This document shows, piece by piece, positions 21,670 to 31,532 of a stretch of 64,000 nt of DNA. Every line of letters begins with the position of its first letter. Position 1 is the first letter of the stretch. The notes beneath the pieces were generated by a model, which worked only from the letters and a program-made list of their open reading frames with translations, ran no database searches and was not told the origin of the DNA. This DNA is from Steinernema hermaphroditum (lineage: Eukaryota; Nematoda; Chromadorea; Rhabditida; Steinernematidae): contig CM059623.1 of assembly GCA_030435675.1 (NCBI GenBank), forward strand, positions 15,956,205 to 16,020,204. The letters are read 5' to 3'. A program made the position numbers and the translations under genes.

Positions 21670-22532
21670 TGATCTTGTTAGTTGTTGTTGTTGTTAGTGC
21701 TCGATGAGAATAAGGATGGAAGCCGAGTCATAGCTCTGTTTACGATACGAAATTCCTGGAACCGTTTGGGTGAGCATCAGGGCTGTGTACAGTCTCGACT
21801 TTCGACTCTCGGTTCTCGACTGTCGCAGAGCCCTGGGGCCGATTTCTGTAACCGCAATTGTGCCTCAATTGAGGCATCTGGTGAGGATTCTACGTTTCCG
21901 CTCTTCTGAGCACCTTCAGTCGGATATCCGTTCAATAATCGACGAATCCTAAGTGCCGTAAATGTCGTCGTTTGGATGAGCTAGCCTATTTTCGTAGATA
22001 TTCTTTCGATTCTAATTGGTTGCTTAGAATTACGGACGTGATGTGGGTAGTTCTTGTGAACATCCTCGACTACGGTAGCTTTTTAGCTTACTCATTAAAT
22101 AACTTGTTTGTGCGCCTTCTTCGTCTTGGTTTTTAAGATGTGTCAAGTAAAATACTGTAGATTCTCACATTAAGGCATTTTCAAATCTAGACGTATGTAG
22201 ATCTTTAAAAAACTGAAATTTGTTCTTATCTACAGTGGCGAGATTATAAATAGCCGCACCCCCTATATGCAAAGTTTAAATTGCCAACTTACCCTTCATT
22301 TCCTGGCAGTTCAATGGGTCCTGAACAGCACTGTGTTGTTGCCCCATGAATTGTTCTTTTGGTTTAATGCCCACATTTGAAAATGCAGGGCAAAATAGAA
22401 AATTAAAACTTTATGCAAGGGGTGCAGCTGTTTATAATGTCGTCACTGTACAGCTGAATTGAGTTCTACAAAACCAGACGTCTAGCCACCCCACCAAGGC
22501 CCTATCTGTCTGCGACTCCCATTCCCCTCAGC
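21670..22532. other. intergenic DNA
   Basis: No supported gene. It is mostly AT-rich, with 3' flank of the small membrane protein gene. Confidence 0.45.
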
Positions 22533-23082
22533 ATGATTCACTGCGAGTGGTCGATGGCATGTGCCACGCGCGGTCTTCTCTTTCAAATCGGCGGAATCAT
22601 CTTCATCGCTCTCCGACTTGTCTTCATCTTCTTTCTCTACGTCGTCTCTCTCTTCGCCATCCCGTCGCTCATCGAAGCCGCTTCGACACTGTGGCAAATA
22701 ACGCAAGCGGAAGAGATCAGCCTTTTCTCGACAGATATCAACGACATTAACAGCTCTCCGATCGGTCATCAGTGTTCTCTGCAAAAAGTGACCATTCTGG
22801 GCAGATTCCGCAAAGCATGCAAAGTACGTTCACTCATTCTTCTTCCGCTAATTAGTGCATTGTGCATTTCAGGTTTTCGTAACAGGTTCGTTCGTTCAAT
22901 GGAATCTGCTGCTCGAGATGCGTGAGACGGCGCGGAACGTGTGGATGATCCAGCTGCAGCTGCCCTACGGCCATCACTCGCTGCGCTTCGTCGTCGACGG
23001 CCACTGGCGCCTTGAAGACTCCTATCCGGTCAGCGCCGACGGCAACGGAATCATTCATAATGTGATGCATGTTAGCGGCTGA
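22533..23082 (+). CDS. membrane-anchored CBM48 (AMPK-beta-like glycogen-binding) protein
   Basis: Exons 22533-22823 and 22873-23082 (49-bp intron) give 166 residues. The N-terminal third contains a long hydrophobic stretch (IIFIALRLVFIFFLYVVSLF) that should span a membrane. The C-terminal 80 residues read KVTILGRF..KVFVTGSFVQWN...VWMIQLQLPYGHHSLRFVVDG and end NGIIHNVMHVSG. This aligns along its length with the CBM48 domain of AMPK beta (VxxxGSFxxW ... LxxGxHxYKFxVDGxW ... NNxIxV). Glycogen or starch-like polymer binding at a membrane is the inferred role. No kinase-interacting beta-CTD is present. The exact start is the weakest point. AATAAA is at 23141. Confidence 0.7.
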
Positions 23083-23273
23083 TTTCAATAATGAACCGAT
23101 TTGTTTATTTCACCAGCTGTTTGGACTAATACCAGAATTCAATAAATAAAAAGAGACAATAGCTTAGAGGGTACGTACACAAAGAGGGCTGACACTTAAA
23201 ATGCGTGTAGAATGTACAATAGGGGTGCCTACCAGCGGCGAAATATGCTTGAACGTTTCTAGAATCGCTTCTT

Positions 23274-25436
23274 CTATCCTAAGGCCAATTCTATGTGCTC
23301 ACTAATGAGGTGCAGTTCGAAGTCGTACATGCGAGGAAAGGACGATTCGCAGACGGAGCATTCCACGTCGGACGAATCGGACTTTTCGCGAAGGCAGATG
23401 TTGATGAGTTTGCTGCGTAGGCCCACCCAGGGTTGGGTTTGAGTCTCTTCGGCCTGCAAATGAGGTTCCGGTTGTGGTTGATGTTGTTCTTCGTCCTTGA
23501 TTGAAGATCTGAAAGAAGATGTATTTGGTTATCTAGTTCTCTAGCATAGGTTTAGTGATCGGTCACGAATCGTATGTTGTTATCGTACTTACTCATGAAA
23601 CTCCTCCTCTGGAAGCTGTGAATCCGGCGACTCTCCACCCGACATATCACACCCCGAATCGTTAGCCTCCTCCTTTAGGAGAGCCTGCATGAAATCCGGA
23701 ATGACCACTGGAGGTAAAGGATGAGGCTTCTTTCCACGTTTCCTCGGCGCCAGCGGATTTCCATTTTCATCACAATCAAAAGCTGCATTCAGTGAGTGGG
23801 GCGATCCGCCGAGGCTGATGATCTTCATTACCAGCTTCATCTCGCCATGGTCGTATGGCGTCGGGCCGAGCAGGCTCCGCATTTGCGTCATATCCGTCAG
23901 GATGTGCCGATAGATGAGGTGGAAGCGGAAGCTTTTTCGACTGGACATGGCGTAGTGGCACAAGGGGCATTGGTTGTTTTGGAGTTGATGACCCATGCGC
24001 TCCTGGATGTTCTCCATGTTGTCCATGACGTTGTCGACGATGGACTGGATGTGCGAGACGAAGTGGTGGTCGCGGATGTGACGGGAGGTGAAGCGCTCCG
24101 AGCAGGCGAAGCATCCGAATTGGCGGCCTGAGCGTTGGGTGTGCGCTTGGAGACAGTGCTGTTTCAGGTCAAAGACATCTGGAAATAAACGTGTGAAAAG
24201 AAGGCTTTGTAACAAGCAGCTATTGTTCCGCTATGCGCTATCTCTCGACTCCTGGAAATGGTTGTAAATTATCTAGAATACCCCACTAGTGCTGTGGAAT
24301 AACATGTCGAAATACATATAATTTTGAGAATTTTGCGGCTTATAGTGGCTAGTCACTCGTCTGTTTCTTTTTTTGGGTTGTTACATTGGAGTTGGTGATA
24401 AACATCGCCTAAGTTCAATTACATTACATTGTGCTAGATCCAAATAGATTGATGTCACTTAATTCCGACCATATACTATGAACTATAGCTTCTCATTTGC
24501 ATTCGTCTTGATCTTGGAGGACTATTCTGTCTTGATGGTCATTTCTCTAGCACCTCGAGAATGCCAGGTGGTGTATTCGTAATAATTATGTGATGAACGG
24601 CGCTCGCCTTCTGTCACGTGTACGGCTTGGTCTACCTTGCTGAACTATTGGATTAAACTATTCCTTGACTCTAAACCTTCCACAATTTTCGAGGTGGGAA
24701 CTGACGTCATGGAAACACAGTAACCTTGGACTAGCCATTCTAAAGGTGTAAACCATAAGTCAATTATGCGCGATTATATCAGTAAGGATTTACTGACATC
24801 ATGCGCCATTTTTAGTGCAGCAACCCAATAGGCCCTGTACATCTCAGGGGCATACAGAAAGCTGAGTTTATCAAACATTTCTGTAGACTTACTTGCAAAA
24901 CTCCTATAGCACTTAGGGCACTCCATCAACGCGTGTCGCCCAGTCTTATCACGGAAGTGAGTCAACTCGTGTTCGGCCAAATGTGCGAAGAACTTATTGC
25001 AGACGGAGCACACGTGATTCCGCTGTAGATAGGCCGACGTTCTGCCACAATGAGAGCAAAGCACTGTGTCCGAATGGTGCTAAAACATATCTCGTTATCA
25101 CAGATCTACATGTCGAAATTCACCTCAGATGCCAGATGAGCATGCAGAAGCAGAGGTTTGTCAAAAATTTCTCCGCACTCCGAGCAGGCCAAGTGCGACG
25201 AGCTAATGCAACATTTGCCGAGGAGTAGGTTCAGCTTTGAGTCGGTTGATGGAGAGGGCTCGGCTTCGTCGAGTAATGAAGTGTCGGTGGAGTCGTTGGA
25301 TGCGGGAGCTTGAGCATCGGATTCGGAGGCGATGCGTCGGGAAACGGCGGTGCGCCGGCGTTTGGGGGACAGGGAACATAGCGAGAGCGATGTCGATCTG
25401 CTAGACGAGCGCTTCGTGCAAACTGGATGGGATACT
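23274..25436 (-). CDS. multi-C2H2 zinc-finger protein (5' exon not identified)
   Basis: Exons (minus) 25436-25124, 25079-24893, 24178-23593 and 23508-23274 join in one frame (440 codons visible, stop 23274-23276). The first visible exon begins in phase after an acceptor (CCTTTCAG), so at least one upstream exon is missing. A Ser/Arg-rich segment with a basic cluster (SPKRRRTAVSRR) precedes at least five to six C2H2-like fingers. Examples are CSECGEIF, CSVCNKFF, CPKCYRSFANVFDLKQHCLQ (built across a splice junction), CFACSERFTS..HHFVSH, CPLCHYAM..HLIYRH and the last CSVCESSF..HLISEH near the C-terminus. Finger 3 being completed exactly by the splice supports the model. Probable DNA- or RNA-binding regulator; target unknown. 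Confidence 0.8.
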
Positions 25437-26016
25437 CTGAAAGGAAGAGGATGTTAAACCGAGGTCAGGATAAAGTGGGCAGCTGTGCTGACCGTGCAGA
25501 CATCACGCGGTCTTTTTGTATTGTCTAGATGGCAGTATGTTGATTTTAGATGATATCTGCTCAACTGCGAACAAGAGCTCTATGATAGAGGAAAATTTTG
25601 GAGATAAGAATTTTCCTTTAATGGCAAACTGAGAAGTAATTTATTTTTGGATTTTGTAAGCCATTTCTAAGCCTAAGATTTTGTTTTTTGGCTGTTTTGC
25701 CAGACCTAAAAGAAGCCCGTAGACAAGCTGCTGACCGACTGACGAAGGCAAAAAACGTATCCTAGATTGTATTGTAGATTGTATGAACCGTGTGGTCTTT
25801 CATTTTAGTCAGTAGTGATCGGTCGGGTCGTCAGAAGCTGTATCCGCCGAATGAGTTGAGGGAGCGATCGTTCTTGGCGCAATGATCGCCCCGGCTCGCA
25901 GAAGGCCTGGATTACCAGGTAGCTGTATTTCCACACCCTCGTCAAGATGCTTATCATAACCGCCCGACCACCCGCGCCGTCCCAAGAAACCGGAAAAACG
26001 CTTCAACTCCGAAGTC
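25437..26016 (-). other. unassigned DNA with one possible minus-strand exon (26016-25809)
   Basis: After an acceptor-like CCAGTTCAG a minus-strand frame reads TSELKRFSGFLGRRGWSGG, then YDKHLDEGVEIQLPGNPG, and stops at 25809. It looks protein-like and begins without an ATG, so it might be the last exon of an unseen gene. I cannot connect it in phase to the zinc-finger gene, and I do not recognise it. Confidence 0.25.
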
Positions 26017-27924
26017 CTGAACTGGATTCAGCCTCTTCACCACTCCAACGCCCGTACACACTGATGGAATCGCTGATCGCTGTTTCGCTGATCGCTCGTA
26101 AAAAGTGCGGCAAACAGACTGGACTACTCAATTTGCGAAAAATCAGACACCTTTCTATCCCACCATTTTTGTCCTATAAATGAAGCAAGTTGGTAACGCC
26201 GAATTATTAGGTAAATAGTCCAAACATTAGACAAAGACGGTTTTTCATATTGAAGCGATGTGTGAACCAAGAATACAAGAAGTCTATGTAATCGTCTGTG
26301 GTCTAATAAGCAGTTGAATGCTTTAGTTTAGAAGCCTAAGAATCTCTCAATCTGTGTGGAATTTTTTGAAGTGAGGTAAAGGTAATAGCATATGATCTAC
26401 GAGAGTCTGTGATCTGCGATCAATTATCTATGAAGTAATTACACCTTCAATCTGAGGAACGTACATTTACCCTATCGAAATTTAAACTTTCTGCTCTTAT
26501 ATGAGATTATATGAGCATTAAGAAACAGTCATTTGTGCTCTGTTTGCAAACCGTGATGAACTTACTTCATTTAATGGCGGCTGTGCACGAACAGGAGCAT
26601 GAGGTGTCGCCCGCGACAATCCCACGTCTTGAATCGAACGATAGATCTGAAATTTTGGCACCGTACAAAATCAGTCCAAATTCGACGTTCGCGCCAATAG
26701 GGCGCCCGCACACGACGGACGACGCTCCAACCGACAACGTGGCCCTCCCCCTGACATCGATCAACGAACACTCGCGATGGCGCGTGGGTGCGGCGACGGC
26801 CAGATGGTGGTGCGCAACTGCCATCGCCGCGCATTGACACAGTTTTCGAACCAACAGTCTCCCGCGAGCGGAACTGACGGAATGATCAGGAGTGCGCGGA
26901 GCAGTCGTGGCGGCTGCGCGTTGTTTTCACAAAGAAGTCGACGGAGAAAAGTGGTCGAGAAGGTGTTTCACGTCGACGAACAAACACCGCCGAATCTTAC
27001 TATCTCGTTTCGCACCACGGCGCCAACCTAAAATCAAAAGATAAACTGGGAAGTGATCAGGTGATGCGGGGAATTATTGGATGTAAACAGGGCCCGATTA
27101 ACGTCAATGCAAAGGAGACTGATCAGTGCCAATCTGCTGTCTAATCCCGATCTATAAATGGCTACCTCCAAAGCATCGTGTCAGTCAAAGGAACTTCGCG
27201 ATTTGCACGTAGACGATGGATTATACCAAATCGATCTACTCACACAATGTGACCATTTACGTGGGAGGTCGTAAAACTATATAAAAAAGGAGGTGGTTGA
27301 CCTACTTCGAGAACTTGAACCTTGCAGCTGTCAGTACGGAAATGAGAGAGTATGGAAATGGGTAGTCAAAAGTGTGAAAGCGTCCTTTCTATTCAGGCAA
27401 TTCCACTGTTTATCCTCCCGAGTCAACCGACGTTTTATAGGCACGTCTTTAAGGCAAAGATGCCGACTCGGGTTGATTTCGCAATCGGAGCGGAGCGAGC
27501 CGGAGCCAGTTCCGATTGCGAAATACCGAGCCGGCTCTGGCTCGACAGGATACACTATCTCTCACTAAAAGTGGCCAGCGTCGCGGCTAGGTAAGGTACC
27601 CGCTAATATTCAGTTGGTTCGCGACACCCACCATTGGCTTCGCAAATGGGACATCGATAAGACTGACGTTGTGATGGCTTTCAGCGTTAGTGCCTGGACC
27701 GGACGAAAAGGCAAAGATAAAATCTTCCGATGCCCGAGACTTGAAGCCATCATACCAAGGAGTGAAGCAGAGCGAAAAATTAGGCCTTTGGGCATATTTC
27801 GATGTCCAAGACATAAGTAATGAAACCAAATGAGGAAGCAGGTGTGACGAGAAGATACTACACCTTAATCGGTGATTATATCTGGATGCAATTTTGTGTA
27901 AACTTTTGATATAGCAAAACAAAT
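26017..27924. other. intergenic DNA with a GC-rich patch
   Basis: A GC- and CpG-rich patch at about 26590-26980 gives spurious long frames on both strands and may be a promoter region. An inverted repeat (27476-27524) is listed separately. No gene supported. Confidence 0.4.
27476..27524. repeat. inverted repeat; element shared with 32030-32043
   Basis: ATTTCGCAATCGGA (27476-27489) and TCCGATTGCGAAAT (27511-27524) form a perfect 14-bp inverted repeat with a 21-base loop rich in GGAGC. The same 14-mer recurs at 32030-32043 next to GGAGCCAACTGAGCC-like sequence. A related GGCTCCGAAGCCAACTGAG block is at about 48849. This suggests a small dispersed element. Confidence 0.55.
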
Positions 27925-28074
27925 ATGGAATTTGCGAATCAGGCGTCAGAAGAAGAGGAGCAGAAGGAGAATCTCGCCACCACCAGCCAGTACATCGAAA
28001 AGCGGGGCGAGGAGCGGAGTGACTGCAAGGAAAAGGCGTCGGAAGAAAGCGAGAAGGGGAAGGCGGTCGACTGA
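27925..28074 (+). CDS. possible small acidic protein (49 residues)
   Basis: An ATG-initiated frame encodes MEFANQASEEEEQKENLATT and onward, a Glu/Lys-rich hydrophilic peptide with one Cys. Composition switches to GC-rich exactly over the frame. A 187-codon open frame covers it on the other strand, so one of the two is an artefact. No domain or splice evidence decides. Confidence 0.25.
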   Translation: MEFANQASEEEEQKENLATTSQYIEKRGEERSDCKEKASEESEKGKAVD

Positions 28075-28333
28075 CCAAAGTCGAACGAATAAGTTGGAAT
28101 GCGCTATACAAATTTAGAAGTAACAAAGACAAAGAAGAGCGCGCGGACATTAAGCCGTTATTACGATCCGTACGTTAAGCCGTGAGCCGGTTGATTGCTT
28201 ATTCCAATCAGCTATTATGTACCTCGATAAACAACTATAGACAATGGAATGAAAATTTACTTTCGCTTCTATGACATGGAGCGAATACTAAAACATCTAC
28301 GAAGTGAATTTAGGAGCTTCACAACCGGAACAT

Positions 28334-28498
28334 CTACTCGATCTTCTTAGGCTTTCCCTGCTCCCAGACGGTCACTTTAAGGCTGGCGTCGGCCTTCTTG
28401 GTGGCGGTGCCCTTGGCGACGGTCTGGCACTTGCGGGTCACCTCGGCGGCGATTTTCGAGTAGCGGACGTAGTTGAGACCAGCGGCGCGCCAGAACAT
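28334..28498 (-). CDS. hpo-18: ATP synthase subunit epsilon, mitochondrial
   Basis: A 54-residue frame starts MFWRAAGLNYVRYSKIAAEV and ends in a Lys-rich tail (GKPKKIE). This is the small F1 epsilon subunit (ATP5F1E; C. elegans hpo-18/R05D3.6 type): the W-R-x-A-G-L-x-Y-x-R-Y-S start is the family signature, and the length is right. It sits in the F1 central stalk with gamma and delta. It has no cleavable presequence, as in other animals. On the minus strand ACTTTCAG ends 18 bases before the ATG, a probable SL1 site. Codon use is strongly biased to C-ending codons, as expected of a highly expressed gene. Confidence 0.9.
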   Translation of the reverse strand: MFWRAAGLNYVRYSKIAAEVTRKCQTVAKGTATKKADASLKVTVWEQGKPKKIE

Positions 28499-29049
28499 GG
28501 TGGATGGATAGGTTCTGAAAGTATGTCGTAGGGTGAGGCCAAGTTTATATGACGCGACGCATAGACTAGCATTAACAGTTTGATTAAAAGCGATCTAAGA
28601 CGATGATGAGGAGTATTACATCTCAAGCCAGTCACCTAAATTGAAATATCGAAATATCCATTAGCAGCTATGCCAAATGAGGTCAGATCACATCATAGCC
28701 ATCCAAAAAGGTACGGAAGTAAGTCTTTCTATGAAATCTGGCAGTACGTTCAGTGGAAAATGGGATAGAAAACAGTGATCACTGTATTACACCGTCGTTG
28801 CTAAATGCTAAAATTTTCTACGCAGGAAGGTCGTTTCAGGACCAGCGACGCTAATATGATTGATTTGCTTTTTGTATTCCAAAGCTCTTACGTTCAGTCG
28901 TTGCTGTCGAAAACACCCGGGTCTATTAGATGGTGAGGTCTTACTTTGTTTTCGATATCCTGACTATATTTATGTGCCCAATTCAGGTGCGAGACAGTCC
29001 CAAAACTTTTTCTAGCATCAACTAACTGAAATGTCTACCCATTTCAGGG
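28499..29049. other. divergent intergenic region
   Basis: Lies between the ATP synthase epsilon gene (-) and the Gln/His-rich gene (+) and presumably carries both promoters. No specific element recognised. Confidence 0.45.
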
Positions 29050-30467
29050 ATGAATCAACAAGATCGCTATCAACAGGACCGATATATGCGCCACCAGATG
29101 CCTCCCCAAGGACAGATGCAGCATCACCAACATCAACAAGCCCAACATCATCATCAACAACCTCATCATCAGCAGCAAGTTCAGCACCAGCCACTACAGC
29201 ATCAGCAGCAACAGCACCAGATGCAGGTGCAACACCAACCGATGCAACAGCAGCAGATACTGCAGCACCAACACGACTCTCCCCAACAGATTCAGATCCA
29301 TCAGCAGCAGATCCACCATCAGCCCCAGCAACAGCAAGTGATGCAGCATCACTCCTACGACGCTCGACCATCGACTTCTGCAAGTCAGATAATGAGCTAC
29401 CCGCCGCAGACCTCTCAGCATATACAACTTCAACAACCACAACAACAGCCTCAGCGGGTCATGCAACAGAGGACTTCTCTATCCTCTCAACTCCCATCAT
29501 TGGGCCAGTCTTCGATACCGACGATGCCGACACAAGCATCGGCGTCTGTGTCCGCACCTCCGTCCGCATCGCCCATGGGTCCGCCGCCGGTTCCGACGCC
29601 CGGGCCGTCGATGCATCGCTCGACGACACAAATAGCGCCACAGATGTCCGAACCGACGACGCCGGCCACGCTGAAGCGACAGCTCGAAGATCAGGCGATG
29701 ATGCCGCCACCGAAGCGGAAGATGGTCAAACGGGACGTGCCGCCATCTCACCGTATTCATGAGTACGAGAAAGCCCTCGACTTGACCGGATTCATTAAGC
29801 AATTGGAGCACCTTCTGCAGCAGCCGATCAAGTAAGTATTTATGCTGAAATATATTGGTAAAGTTAAGAAGAATCTGTGAGCTGATCATTCCAACCTGAC
29901 CACTCCACTTTGGACTTGTTCAGTCGTCCTTTTACTTAAAGCTTTAGGGATAAGAGGGGGATAGAATCCAGTAATAAGACGTCACATTGACAAAAGCTTT
30001 AAGTGAATGCTGTGTTCTAGACTGAAATCCCCTTTTTCAGAATTCCCGGAACCCAAGTCCCCGCCGGTCCCGGTTCACAACGCGTCCGCTACAGTATCTT
30101 CTCCATCAAGGGAATCTACGCGAGCGAAGAAGAACGTCTGGCGGAAGTGTCTAAATTCTACAACACTAAAACGGTCGGGTGCCGCAAATGGCTCCTGAAG
30201 CAGATGACCGATGAATCCGACTCTGACTCAGACGGAGAACGCAATTTCACTTTGGAAGACATCAGAATGCTTCTGAAAATCCACAAGCGGCGGAGAAGTA
30301 TCCAGCGGGGATATCTTTCGAATCCACTCAACGCTCAGTACACCTACTATGGCGCTGGACTGATCAGCGCGGAAGATCGCTTTCCGGAGCATCAGGCCAG
30401 CGTGCTTCGTCAACATGGGCAGCTTCCTCCAGCGCCACCAGGCGGTGAGAGCTCCATGTCAAAATGA
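29050..30467 (+). CDS. Gln/His-rich probable nuclear protein with a compact conserved-looking C-terminus
   Basis: Exons 29050-29831 and 30041-30467 give 402 residues. An acceptor (ATTTCAG) ends two bases before the ATG. Residues 1-145 are extremely Gln/His/Met-rich. Then comes a Ser/Pro/Thr segment with TPATLKRQLEDQAMMPPPKR, a likely nuclear localisation signal (PPPKRKMVKRD). After that is a folded-looking domain (HRIHEYEKALDLTGFIKQLE ... RVRYSIFSIKGIYASEEERL) with an acidic SDSDSDGER loop and a basic helix (LLKIHKRRRSIQRGYL). The low-complexity N-terminus plus basic motif suggests a transcription or chromatin co-factor, which is inference. I do not recognise the C-terminal domain. Thr/Ala/Asp-rich frames on both strands over the repeat are shadows. 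Confidence 0.8.
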
Positions 30468-30620
30468 TAGAATTCTTTGATCTCTTTGAATGATTCTCGT
30501 GTGTATAAAGTTCGTAATTCCAATCATGACAAGGACAATTTGCGGGCAATATGTGGCCATTGCATATAATTTCTCCACATCTCAACTCTAACAATATCAA
30601 TACAAGTAGTCACAAAAGAA

Positions 30621-31532
30621 TCATCTAGGCGCAGTCACAATATTGCGTATTTCCGGTTGTGTTTTCTTCATACATATCACTCTTAGGGCCGCATTTCTGT
30701 ATGGCTTAAAGCCCACGAAGCCGGCGATCGAAAGTGCACTGAACTGAACCATGGAACTGAATCCGGACAGATTTGCTGCAAAGGCAAAGTAGGGCGAGAA
30801 AGACGTCAAAGTGGCCCATATGAAAAGCACAACAAACGGTATTACAGCCATTAAGCATGGAATTGAGGCAAACACAGCTAGAGTAGACATAACGTACCGC
30901 ACGCTGCTTTTGTTTGTGGATGTTTGGGATTTATATAGCACAAAGGACACGGCGATAAGGATTGAAATGCCTACCGAAGTCAAAAGAGTACAATGAATAG
31001 ATGAGGCTATCGCTACAAACTTGGAAATGCTCTTTGTTGCCACCACATAGCAGACAATCCTCTGATCTTCTGGGAACTCTTCAAGATTCGCAGATCTATC
31101 AACTAGAGCGAAAACGATTATAGCGTCGAAGAGGTTGATGAGCACCCAGAGAAATACGAATTTTAGGGACAACATCTTCTTGGCGAGCTGGGCATTGCCA
31201 ATCGTCGCAATATAGTACATGCTCACATGTAGAAAGCTTAGATGTGTTGTGGCGACGAACACAAATGTCACACAAACACAGAGGTGAACCCCATACTTGG
31301 ACAAATGCGAAGCGAGTCCATGGACTTGGAGACATATAACTGAATTCAAGAATTCTGGCTGGAGCACAGCCGACCACATGAATTGATATATGAAGCCGTT
31401 AACGTAGCCATTGATCACAAAGTACGTGAAATGACGATTATTGTTGTTTCGGACCGAAATTGCAACGGCACAAAAGACGATAGATAAACAATACGAAATG
31501 GAAAGTATTATTGAGTAGACCAAAGTGAACAT
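30621..31532 (-). CDS. nematode 7-transmembrane chemoreceptor-type GPCR (single exon)
   Basis: From the ATG at 31532 one frame runs 303 residues with seven hydrophobic helices: MFTLVYSIILSISYCLSIVF first, and finally MVQFSALSIAGFVGFKPYRN. A short cytoplasmic tail ends TAPR. Between helices there are typical receptor loop features (HLSKYGVHL, KKMLSLKF). An acceptor-like TTTTCTCAG lies about 40 bases upstream on the minus strand. The pattern fits the srd/srh/str superfamily of nematode chemosensory receptors, but I cannot settle the family by eye. Ligand unknown. Confidence 0.72.
   Translation of the reverse strand: MFTLVYSIILSISYCLSIVFCAVAISVRNNNNRHFTYFVINGYVNGFIYQFMWSAVLQPEFLNSVICLQVHGLASHLSKYGVHLCVCVTFVFVATTHLSFLHVSMYYIATIGNAQLAKKMLSLKFVFLWVLINLFDAIIVFALVDRSANLEEFPEDQRIVCYVVATKSISKFVAIASSIHCTLLTSVGISILIAVSFVLYKSQTSTNKSSVRYVMSTLAVFASIPCLMAVIPFVVLFIWATLTSFSPYFAFAANLSGFSSMVQFSALSIAGFVGFKPYRNAALRVICMKKTQPEIRNIVTAPR

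Noticed and set aside
23796..24131. 111-codon plus frame in the zinc-finger region
   Set aside because: Antisense to the C2H2 exon, whose cysteine/histidine spacing is decisive.
27587..28150. 187-codon minus-strand frame
   Set aside because: Leu/Ser/Pro/Phe-rich, no domain, no acceptor near the start; probably the complement of purine-rich sequence. Kept only as a competitor of the 49-codon plus frame.
29018..29762. Ala/Asp/Ser/Thr-rich frames (both strands) over the Gln/His repeat
   Set aside because: CAR/CAY codon repeats keep several frames open; only the Gln/His frame connects in phase to the downstream folded domain.
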